A stretch of DNA of 47,273 nucleotides from Gnetum montanum. Lineage: Eukaryota > Streptophyta > Gnetopsida > Gnetales > Gnetaceae. Both the position numbers and the translations under genes were made by a program. Location of the stretch: NCBI GenBank assembly GCA_015680685.1, contig MNCI01035854.1:424221-471493 (forward strand), read 5' to 3'. Below the pieces are notes generated by a model. It made no database searches, was not told the origin of the DNA, and saw only the letters and a program-made list of their open reading frames with translations. Below, in pieces: positions 22,600 to 31,991 of the stretch; the first letter of the stretch is position 1, and each line of letters begins with the position of its first letter.

Positions 22600-23500
22600 T
22601 CAAGAGAACCCAATCTTCGACCTTAAATTCTTGGTGTTAGCGTTTTCGATCAGCATACTTTTTCATTCGCTGCACTGCCCTCTCTAGATGATATTTTCCT
22701 ATTTCAACATTTTCAAACCACACTTTCAAGAATTCATCTACTGAGGGATGCTGACCCTGCAACAAGGGGGAGACCATATGAGGGGTGATGGGCTACCTTC
22801 CTATTACCAATTTTGCAGGAGAAAACCTAGTAGCTAATGACTTCTGGATGTTATAAATTAGCTGGGCAATCCCTAACAGAAAAGGTCAGTTCTTTTGGTC
22901 ACTATGAACATAGTGTTGGAGGTACTCTTCAAGTACCTGGTTCATCCTTTTTGTTTGACCATCGATTTGTGGATGAAAGCTTGTTGACAATTTGAGGGTG
23001 GTACCCATCATGCCAAATAAGGCTTGCTAGAAAGCACTTGTGAATCAAGGATATTGATCTGAAACAATGCTCATGGGTAACCCAAAATATCAAACCACCC
23101 TATCAAAGGAGTATGTTGTTGTGTCCTCAACTGAGCGCTGTGATGGACAGGGAATGAATATGGAAAATTTGGAAAATTTGTCCACCACTACAATGATACT
23201 GCTTAAGCCCTAAATATTTGGTAATCCTATGATAAAGTCCATAGACATTGTAGCCCACAAAAATGGAGGGATTTCCAAGGGCAGCAAAAGACCACCTGGA
23301 CGCTTCGATGACCCCTTGTCCTATTGGCACACCAGACACTTCTAGATATAAGAAATCACATCCCAATACATTTTTTGCCAGAAGAAGGTTCTCTCAATAA
23401 GTGCTAAGGTCCTTTGCTATCTAGGGTGCCCAGCCCACTGTGTGTCATGGCATTCTTGGATTATCTCCTTGCGTAGGCCATCCCAATCTAGAATGCATAT
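22600..23500 (-). pseudogene. Chromovirus integrase remnant
   Basis: Minus-strand fragments show the H2C2 zinc-binding end (ECHDTQWAGHPR, CLVCQ), then DFIIGLPN, SIIVVVDKFSKF, IVSDQYP, FHPQIDGQTKRMNQVLEEY, the D,D-35-E catalytic core region. Stops split it into several pieces. Confidence 0.8.
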
Positions 23501-23759
23501 CCGATTATCACGAAACCAAAGCAGTCCATCCCTCATTTTGAACTATGGTGTTTGCCTAGTTTCTATCAACTTCATTAGATCAATGATATGAGGATCCCTT
23601 TTTAAGCCATCTTAAATTCTAGCCAACAACACTTCATCACATTGAACATATGAAGTTTGTGGCCCAGTGATAGAAAAGAGTTGGGAGGTAGGCTAAGGAT
23701 GGCGACTTAATGCATCTGCCACCACGTTCTCCTTTCCAGGATGGTAAGTCAATTGCAAA

Positions 23760-24140
23760 TCAAATTCAGATAACATGGCCAACCATTGGGCTTATTTGGG
23801 CCTCAGCTTCATTTGATTCAACAAGTAGCTAGTGGCCAAATTATCTATCTTTACAAGGATACAACTTCCCAACAAGTAGTGTCTCCATGCTCTTAAGTAA
23901 TGGACAATAGCGAATGTTTCTTTTTCATGGACTGGCCACCTCTGCTCTACTTGATTCAACTTCTGGGACTCATACACAACAAGATGACCTTCCTATAGCA
24001 ACACGCCACCAATTGCATTCTCACTGGCATCAGTATGAACCTCAAAGGGTTTCAAGAAATTAGGCAATGCCAACACTTGATGGGAGGTTAAAGCTTCTTT
24101 GATCCTATCAAAGGCTTGCTAAAAATTTAAATCCCACTAC
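23760..24140 (-). pseudogene. Chromovirus RNase H remnant
   Basis: Motifs VEQRWPVHEKETFAIVHYL, RAWRHYLLG, KIDNLATSYLL, QWLAMLSEFDLQL and NVVADALSRHP lie in order on the minus strand. The usual T-D-N is replaced by KIDN, and one stop lies before QWLAML. Confidence 0.8.
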
Positions 24141-24399
24141 CATGGAACTTCTTTCTTTTGCAAATTGGTCAGGGGAGCAATGATACCTAAGAAATTTCTA
24201 ATAAATTTCCAATAGAAGCTAGCTAACCCCATAAACTATCTAACCTCATGCACATTAATGGGAATAGGCCATTGGCACACAACCTCTACCTTCTTTGGAT
24301 TTGGCTTTACCTGCCCATATCCTATGAGATGTCCCAGAAATTTTAGCTCTAAGCAGCAGAATTCACATTTCTCTTTCTTAATGTATAGCTGATTTTCTC

Positions 24400-24970
24400 A
24401 TAGCTTCTCAAGGACCAACTGCAGGTGGAGGGCATGTTCCTCTATTGTTTGGCTATATATCAAAATATCATCGAGATAGACGATCATAAATTTATCTAGG
24501 AAGGGTCGAAATATCTCATTCCTCAAGGTACAAAATGTAGCTGGTGCATTGCAAAGCCCAAAGGGCATCATTGTCCACTCATATGACCCATACCGAGTTA
24601 CACATGTAGTTTTTTCTTCATCCCCTTCTGCGATGCGAACCTGATAGTACCCTTGCCGGAGGTCTAGTCAGGTGAAATACCAAGCCCCTACCAACTGATA
24701 GAACAAGTCTAAAATGAGTGGCACTAGGTACTTGTTCTTGATAATGTGTTTATGTAGCAACTTGTAATTGCAATAGAGATGTAGTGTTCCATCCTCCTTG
24801 GTGACAAACAACACCAGTGCCCCATAAGGGAATTTGGAGAGACAAATGTATCCCTTGGACATCAAACTCTCAAGTTGCTTCTTCAGTTCCCCCAATTTGG
24901 GTCCTGTTAAGTGATATGACCTTTGGATCGGTGGGTCAGTACCTAGCTGCAATTCTATTTTATGATCCAC
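24400..24970 (-). pseudogene. Chromovirus reverse transcriptase remnant
   Basis: Starts with VDHKIELQLGTDPPI and ELKKQLESLMSKGYI, then SKFPYGALVLFV, KEDGTLHLYCNYKLL, the YEWTMMPFGLCNAPATF block and YLDDILIYS (YLDD catalytic box near 24480). At least one stop interrupts it after LVGAWYFT. Confidence 0.85.
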
Positions 24971-25374
24971 GGCCCTCTAAGGTAGCAAACTTCCTAGTAA
25001 TTCAAGTGGCATCGCATCTTTAAAATTATCTAGCACCTATGCCATGTGTGGGTCAAAATTTGTTGGAGGTCCACAAGCCTCAAAAGGATCACCCATTTGC
25101 ATAGCTAGCAAAAATTTTCTTGTGGGATCCTTGGCCAAACACTTCATCACCATTGGTGACACAATCTGGGGTCTAGAGCCCTCATCCTGTCTGATCTATG
25201 CTTCATGAGTTTGAACTAGGCACGGTAAGCTTTCATGTGAGATGAAGATTAGGTCTAAATGTGGAGTCGTGAAAACATTGTAAAAATTCTTGCCCCAAAA
25301 TAACCTAAAAGGAGTCCATATCTAGAATTGAAAAATCTAGAACTCCTTGCCATGAGCCCACTTGAACTAGGACA

Positions 25375-26972
25375 CTATGACACACCTCGATGCACCGGAG
25401 GGGTCAGAACTTGGCCAATTTGCAAGAGACCTAGACTGGGGTCAATGATTGGGGCCAATTCAACGTGATGTAAATTATCAGGATTAGTACTTTGGGAGTT
25501 TCCAACTCCTAACCTCTGCGTAACCATGTCAAACAACTCCATCATAACGGCTAGCCTTTGTTGTTCCCCCAATGTGTTTTCATTTGTAATTTGAAGGCAT
25601 GGGTCAGGGCGATAATCAAGTGCCATCAATTGCTTCCCTAGAGCCTGTCCTTGCCTATTTTTAGTCCTTCGTGAACTCAGAGGACAATTTCTCGCTAGGT
25701 GATTTCCTCGACACAAGAAACATTGAATTGGCCCCTTAAAGGCACCTCCCATGAATTGTTTCTTCTTGGCCCTAGGTTGCCACTTGCTCCCTGTATCCTT
25801 ACGTTTTTGTTGGGAGCCTCAGTTTCTTGGAGGACCACCATTGGGCGATTGCCTTGCTGAATTGATTTGAATGTGTTTCCCCTTTTGATGGAACCTATAT
25901 ATGTTCTCTGAGAGTGGGAGGGCATGACATGCTTTCCCTTCCCAGGCTTACCCTTATTTGGCTTCATTGCCTTGAAGTCTAGAAAAGTGCTAGTAGCAGC
26001 AATAGCCTCCGAGAGTGTGTCAATGCCTCTTCAGCATAGTTCCATCTGCTCCCATGGCTGTAACCCATTTACAAATTTGAAAAAGCAATCCCGATCTCCC
26101 ATATCAGGAATCAGCAACATGAGTTCTTGGAAGCTATTGATATAATCTTCAAACTTCCCTGAATGCTTTAGGATCTCTACCTTGGTTCTAGCTACCCATT
26201 TAGAGTTCCCAGGATGGAACTATTTAATCAATGCTGCCTTAAATATGTCCCAAGTCTCTATCTTTTCTATAGCAGTGCCCTTTTCTTGGGCATGAAGGAG
26301 GCTAAGCCACCATAGCTTAGCACTTTTGATGAGAAACTGAGATGCTGTGGAGACCTTTTGGGCTACAGGAACACCCCCGGTATTCAGGTACATCTCCACA
26401 TCATGGAGGAATGCATCAATTTTAGCATCATTTCTCTCTCCATCATAAGAACTCGGTTCTCTAGCTTTGATACGAGCCATTGCTACTTGCTCTTCTGCCA
26501 AGCATCCTACCAAGGAGGATTTTAGGATGGCGTTTTCAATTTTCAAATCAGATAGCTCCTGATTTACCCCCACCAGGGCATCCTCTAGAACTTTCACTTA
26601 ACCAATTAGGTCCTCAACTAAAGATGTTTTTGTTTGTGCCTCTTCCAAGGATCCAAATAGGTCCTTGTAGAGGTTGATCATGCGATCTAGACGACCTTCC
26701 AAGATCAAAACCTTAGCCTCTGCCACTTTCACCCTATCCTTGGAGCAAAGATCCATCCTTTCTTGTGGTAAATCAACATCTTTAAGGATGTGATGGATCA
26801 CATCTGCTTTTTCTGGACCAGGGTAGGCTAAGGCCTCATCAAGTGCTTTGACATGATCCCATAAGGTTTGAAACTTAGTCTCATATTGACCAAGTTCTAT
26901 CTCAACCTCAATCTCTAGGTTTGCTTGATCATCAACCATGTCATTCAGTCCACCAGGCTCCATGTTGCTCAA
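25375..26972 (-). pseudogene. Chromovirus gag remnant with zinc finger
   Basis: Three open pieces. 26972-26598 and 26597-26220 form one protein broken by a stop: an N-terminal coiled coil, then the capsid core with DAFLHDVEMYLNTGG and SAKLWWLSLL. 25967-25375 carries a basic Gly/Pro/Lys-rich part and, after a frame change, the finger CFLCRGNHLARNCP (CX2CX3HX4C). It would form the virus-like particle and bind RNA. A protease was not recognised between this and the reverse transcriptase. Confidence 0.8.
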
Positions 26973-27100
26973 GAGAGAGCATTAGCACAAGGCCACACTC
27001 AAAGGAAGAGTGGCTAGCAAAAGTTGAAAATGGAAAGCTCACAAACCACAAACCCTCTCACCCCTTTAGCTAGAAAGTTTTACTAGCAAATCAAACTGTG

Positions 27101-27114
27101 AGGCTTTGATATCA
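27101..27114 (-). other. Primer-binding site for initiator tRNA-Met
   Basis: Minus strand TGATATCAAAGCCT, two bases inside the 5' LTR, matches the tRNA-Met complementary site TGGTATCAGAGCCT at 12 of 14 positions. Both differences are G-to-A, in line with deamination of methylated DNA. Confidence 0.8.
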
Positions 27115-27116
27115 TC

Positions 27117-27681
27117 TGTAACAACATTGTCCTTGAGAACTTTTTTCAGCACCCCTAGAGTTCCCCCAAGCAGATTTTGAATTGAGACGAAACTCAAGAG
27201 GAATATGCCTCAGCAATCAATAGTCCTGAAATACATGCTAACAAACAATGTGTTAGTGTTAGCATGTCCCCTAAGCGGTGTTTCAAATTCAATATTCGAG
27301 ATATGCTAACAAGCAAGATAGCGCTCCCTTGCTTCACTCACATGGACACCATAGGGACTACCAGCTAAACCCTCCAGATTCATCACCGCGTGTTGGTAGT
27401 TGGTGTCGCACTCCAAAGAGCGCACGCAACATCCCATAGCACGTCCCATGACACACCCAGTAAAAACACCCCAACGTAGAGTTGAACTACGTAACCCTCC
27501 CAAGCAAGGTCCTGCTGAGTGGGGTAATGAGGTAGGTTGTAGCCTCCTCTTACTAATGCATGGAACTGCCATGCTAGTATGGTTCTGAAGACACAAGGAG
27601 TAGAGGACCCCTTGTGCCCCCATGGCCCCTGAACCATGTGGGAGCTAGCAAGCCACCACTAACCTTGCTACCTCTCTCACA
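27117..27681 (-). repeat. Chromovirus 5' LTR
   Basis: 565 bp, same length as the left LTR. The element promoter is expected in it, but no TATA box was fixed. Followed on the right by the target-site copy GGTCT. Confidence 0.9.
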
Positions 27682-27694
27682 GGTCTGATGTTTT

Positions 27695-27830
27695 TTCCCC
27701 TGAAACAATTGTAATATAGGTATGTTCTAAGATATATAGTCTAATTAGAATTTTATAGCTCAATATTGCTCATCAAAATTGAAACTATAACTTGGAGTTT
27801 TCAAATCAAGAGTCTTACCACTAAGTTAAT
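27695..27830 (-). mobile_element. SINE-like element copy 1
   Basis: On the minus strand it has TTAGTGGTAAGACTCTTGA (A-box-like), GTTATAGTTTCAATTTT (degenerate B box), then GAGCAATATTGAG, TCTAATTAGACTATATATC and ACATACCTATATT. The same order recurs at 27838-27975 (plus) and 35318-35450 (plus). It forms a head-to-head pair with copy 2. Confidence 0.55.
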
Positions 27831-27837
27831 ACATCAT

Positions 27838-27975
27838 GGTTATGGGTTTGATTTTTGTAGGTAGAGTTATAAAATTTGATTGCAGTGAGCAATGTTGAGT
27901 TATATAAAGTTCTAATTTAACGATATATTTTTAGGTTACCTGTGTTTCACTTATGTTGGGTTCCAACACCTCTGC
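27838..27975 (+). mobile_element. SINE-like element copy 2
   Basis: Starts at the B-box part (GGTTATGGGTTTGATTTTTG) and continues through GAGCAATGTTGAGTTAT, AAGTTCTAATTTAACGATAT and GTTGGGTTCCAACACCTC. The A-box end is missing. Confidence 0.5.
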
Positions 27976-29062
27976 TCCCTCCCTATAAAGTTCTAAAATT
28001 TGTAATTTTTTAATGGTGACTTATTCATCAAGATTTCCTATCAGCACTCATCTTAAACATATGAGAAATATTTCTCCTCAATATTCTCTTTTGTAGAAGT
28101 GAGACTTATTTTCTCATTTTTTTTAGCATCATGTTGATTAACATGCTTAGAAATGGACATCCAGAATTTGTAACAACTTTCAATCAAGCATCAATAAAGT
28201 CATCCTTAGTAATCAACCTGCTTTGTCTAATTCATTTCTTTGCATTTGGAATTATCTTCGACCACTTGTTCTCTACTCTATTTGGAAACTTCAGTGTGTA
28301 GTTATTTTCCAGTAGCAAAAGTATAAGTATGACCTCTCTTCAAGTGTCAAATACTAGATTCTCAAAGGTGTTGCTTTTCAACTACAACTTTAAGTAAAAA
28401 AGCTTCCAATGAAAGCTGAATAATTACTTTGTTTTCTACAGTATTAATTTCTTTTTGTTTTGGAGCCTCAAAGATGGGAAACTTTTAGCTTTTGTTGCTA
28501 TTTGTTCATCTCTAATTGATGTATTCATTTTTTTTTTTTAATTTGGATCCTTCTCTTTACAAGAAATCCTTTAGTAAAAAGTGAAAACCCATGAAGGCCC
28601 TTATGAATAAGGGCAAGGCTTAATTCTTTTCCTACCACAAAGGGAAGGTTTCTTAGGATTAATTGTAACAATGAAAACCTAAAAATGTGTTCTCAAAACC
28701 ATTCGACTTTTTCGTTTGATTGTCTCTTTAATGATTTGATGCACTTTGAATTTTTTAAATATTATTATAATTATTTTGGGGTCCGAAACCGCCCTATAAA
28801 GTTCTAATTAGACTATATATCTTTAAGCGTACCTATATTTTAACTATTTTAAGTTCCGACATCTCCCTAAATTATTACTTGAATTACTAATCTTTTACTT
28901 GCATAATATTTGTTAAACAAGAAGTTAGCCAATTGTTGGAATGTTGGATCCCCAAAATAATTCTAATATAAGTACACCCCAAAATATTTAGTTCAATTAG
29001 AACTTTGGACTTTTGATGTGGCTCACTTTTGACGTTGCTCACTTATTTTTGACGTTTTCTCT
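27976..29062. other. AT-rich spacer with SINE-like 3' ends
   Basis: No gene recognised. About 28785-28875 carries only the 3' part of the SINE-like family on the plus strand (CCTATAAAGTTCTAATTAGA, CGTACCTATATT, GTTCCGACATCTCCC), and about 28952-29015 a similar end on the minus strand. The rest is unassigned. Confidence 0.45.
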
Positions 29063-29745
29063 TTGCCAAATAACAAATCTGACCCCTTAATTCTAGTTCA
29101 AGTGAACATGATTGCCTACCCACAATCTCTACTTCAACCTCTGATCTCGAGTAACCCTACAAGTCATGTACATAGAACTCTAGATCTCTCTTTTTTGGAC
29201 TTAGTGGCAAACTTAGGTTCTCTTGTATCCTCTTTAGATGTCACTAAGGATGAACTCATACCTCAATCAAACCTCTCTTTCCTAGATCGAGAGCCTCTCT
29301 TAACTAACAATCAACTGATCGATCTTCCTATGCTAAGTTGTAAAAGTGAACAAAAGACCCTTCAACTTAGTGCCCTTCTTTCTCCAAACCTTCAAGAGTC
29401 TATTTTAGCAACCTTACAGAAGCATTCCATTGCTTTTGTCTTAGGGTATAGTGATATGCCCACTCTAGACCCAAAGCTTGTTCAGCATAACATCACTTTG
29501 TGGAGGAAGCTTCCAAACCTATCAAACAGAAAGTTAGGAAATTTTGTCCTACCATAGTTCTTACTATAAAAGAAGAGATAACAAAACTCTTTAAAATTGG
29601 ATTCATTCGCCTTGTCAACTATTCTAATTAGGTTTCTAACATGGTTGTAGTCCCAAGAAGAATGATGGTATTCGCATTTGCATCAACTTTCATACCAATA
29701 AATTACCAATGAAGACTATGGCAATGCCTCTAGATTTGTGATTGG
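29063..29745 (+). pseudogene. Ty3/gypsy pol fragment (N-terminal to reverse transcriptase)
   Basis: The 164-codon ORF (29063-29557) ends with ILATLQKHSIAFVLGYSDMP and LDPKLVQHNITL, which match the plant gypsy pre-RT motif (FAW-Y-DMPG-DP--V-H-L). In shifted frames the next 190 bases give TIVLTIKEEITKLFKIGFIR, NMVVVPR, NDGIRICINFHTN and KLPMKTMAMPLD, the first reverse-transcriptase blocks. It stops before the catalytic motifs. It is of Tat/Athila rather than chromovirus type, so it is a different element from the one at 21-27.7 kb. Confidence 0.7.
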
Positions 29746-29769
29746 GATGAAATTCTCAATTAGCAATAA

Positions 29770-30445
29770 AGATAGGAAAAATTTAAAATAGAAATACTCA
29801 TGTCACGATTTGTAATTTAAAACATAAGCATATCACTTCATAAAATTTTCATAGATGGTTCACACTTACTTTTAGTTGTGTTATAACATCAATGTAGAGA
29901 AGTGGAGCATCTACTTTCCTTTAAAACCTAATTTCAAAGTAGGAGCATCAAGTTTACTTTTAAACTTAATTTTGATATTTTATTAACCACTTTTTAATTG
30001 TTAGCAACTTGGAATTATAGTTCTAGTTACAATTTTACTTAATCCAAAATTATAAAAAACATAAAAGCATAATTTTATTATTTCTAATGCATGTATATCC
30101 ACACTTTGAGTATGCTCTTTGAAAAATATTACCATCTACAAGCAAAATTCCATTTGCTAAATGTTGCACCAATATATATAGTTAAATAAGTTTAAAGTGG
30201 CGTACCTATTTTTCCATTTGCTAAATGTTGCACCAATATATATAGTTAAATAAGTTTAAAGTGGCGTACCTATTTAGTTGTAGAGGTGAATTAAAGCAAA
30301 CACTATTTTTGTAAAGCCTAAAACAAAACATTAATGTTAAATCTAAGTACCTTTTAGAATCAAACTAATCACTTACAAACTGTAACCTACTTGTTCTAAG
30401 CAAGTTAATAATATCTCTCATAATTTAATATATAAACATTGTTCT
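29770..30445. repeat. Dispersed repeat block, right copy
   Basis: Shares the ordered motifs of 16.9-17.57 kb (CATAAAATTTTCAT, GTAGGAGCATCAAG, TTTTATTAACCAC, AATATCTCTCATAATTTA). It starts right at the end of the Ty3/gypsy pol fragment. It holds a 64-bp tandem duplication that the left copy lacks. Confidence 0.6.
30148..30275. repeat. 64-bp perfect tandem duplication
   Basis: 30148-30211 and 30212-30275 are identical as far as I can read (TTCCATTTGCTAAATG to GTGGCGTACCTATTT). No divergence suggests a recent event or an assembly artefact. Confidence 0.9.
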
Positions 30446-31566
30446 TACAAAAGCCCTTCCACCGCTCTCATACCAATGGTGTTTTATCTAGAGGATATAA
30501 AGCTTTAAAAAGATATACAACGCATGTAGTAGTTATCCAAAGTATAATGTATTAAAAATAGTTACATTTTAAATCATAAACAAGCTTACATGCACCTTTT
30601 ATTGAAGACAGATAATCGGATCGTAAGCAATGGCCTTTGAAAAGAAACTAATCAGACAGAACTTATCAACCATGCCGGTTAAATATCATAATACAAGCGT
30701 CAATGAGCTAATTATACACATCCCCACCGTACTCATTGTTTCAAAAGAATAGCAATGGTCTGCCGACTCACATCAAAACATTGCATTCCAAAAGAATTGG
30801 GCAACACATGACTCCTACCATAGCTTAGTGGTAAGGGTATGACATAAGTGTACACATAAGGGCAGCAATAAGTTTTAAATTTTTTTAAAAATTCCATTTG
30901 ATATATAAAGGGGTCATTGATCTCAGTAGACATACGTGTACGCATAAGTACAAAATTTCAGTTTCAGTTTCATAATTGATTTGTGCCATCTTGAAATCTG
31001 TCCAGATAGTCAAAAAGTCAGGCAAGGAATGAAATAAATTTACATTGTCTTGGTACTAAGAGATCATAACTCCCCCAATTAATCTTTGCAAGTACCGGCT
31101 CCCAGCTTAAGCCTCCATCACGGCACAAAAAACAACAGAGAGTCGCCAAATATCGTTTGAATAGTGCCCACGCACACTGCATTAAAGAATGAAATATCCA
31201 ACATGTTAGAAATCCGTGAAGAATTATTTAGCTTGCACTTGCACTTGCACTTGACACCTGCATAACACCAACATATAATCATAAAAACTTAACGATTACA
31301 TTAAGAATTGCTTAGGCGCAAAGGAATACTCAGGTAACAAAATTGCATGAAATACACAACTCACAATAGTTAAGAAAACTATCACCAAGAAGAAAGGAAA
31401 ACTACAATTTGGAAATTAGGTTTCTTTCAGCATCGGGAAGGTTGGACAACACTACAGAGGTTGCCACTCCCCAAGCTGACTGATTACCAGCAGGAAAACG
31501 AAATTAAATCCAATCATCATTAAAAATACGGTTGAAGAGTAAGGAGGAAAATTGAGGGTAACATTT
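30446..31566. other. Unassigned sequence inside the right repeat block
   Basis: About 1.1 kb present in the right copy but replaced by about 145 bp in the left copy. It has an A-box-like CATAGCTTAGTGGTAAGGG at 30821-30839 and a short (TTGCAC)n run at 31233-31252. No coding region recognised. Confidence 0.4.
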
Positions 31567-31622
31567 GCCCAGTGACACTTTTCATCACTTGTTTACCGTT
31601 GTTTCCAGTCTTTCCAGGTTCT
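31567..31622. repeat. 56-bp repeat shared with 17720-17775
   Basis: GCCCAGTGACACTTTTCAT followed by CTTGTTTACCGTTGTTTCCA matches the left copy at about 54 of 56 positions, clearly better than the rest of the repeat block. It lies 370 bp downstream of the UTP25 stop; the left copy lies about 650 bp downstream of the small gene's stop. Confidence 0.8.
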
Positions 31623-31991
31623 GGTATACCCTTGTTTTAATTTGTGAGATTTCAGCCCTTGTTTTTTGGGTTATCACCAAGAATTAGAGTCCCACATTTT
31701 TTTCAACGAAACTATGAAATCAGATGTCATTGTAAACAGATAGATGTGCAACCACAAAGCTGAATACAATTAAGATCGTTTGGAAGGTTCTCACTCGTCC
31801 TACCCTAGATAGATGTGCCTTTTGTAAGAGCTAACAAAAAATTTCTAAAGTTAAGAACCACTGTACAATTTACAATAAGATAAAGAATATGTTCATGTTT
31901 ATGACATGCGAGCAATAAATATGTGCAATGAACTCTACGTACACGCATGATCATAATCTTGAAAGTTCTGGATAAGAGCTTCAAGGTTCAA

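Larger units (their letters stand above)
20965..27681 (-). mobile_element. Complete, inactive chromovirus (Ty3/gypsy LTR retrotransposon)
   Basis: A 6717-bp element bounded by two direct 565-bp LTRs that start TGTAAC and end CTCACA. The flanking 5 bp are GTTCT (20960-20964) and GGTCT (27682-27686), a target-site duplication with one change. In element sense (minus) the order is LTR, primer-binding site, gag, zinc finger, reverse transcriptase, RNase H, integrase, chromodomain, polypurine tract, LTR. A C-terminal chromodomain defines chromoviruses, and the CFLCRGNHLARNCP finger with three residues before His is of the Tekay/Del-Reina type. Stops occur in all domains. The LTRs differ at about 60 of 565 positions (hand count, mostly transitions), so the insertion is old. 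Confidence 0.9.

Noticed and set aside
30821-30839. tRNA gene suggested by CATAGCTTAGTGGTAAGGG
   Set aside because: Only an A-box-like sequence; no B box at tRNA spacing and no cloverleaf. The same holds for the other A/B-box matches, which are called SINE-like.
31080-31220. Candidate last UTP25 exon with an NMLD motif and a degenerate tail
   Set aside because: It lacks a canonical acceptor and needs a frameshift. The exons at 32238-32167 and 32066-31992 fit the conserved C-terminus exactly.
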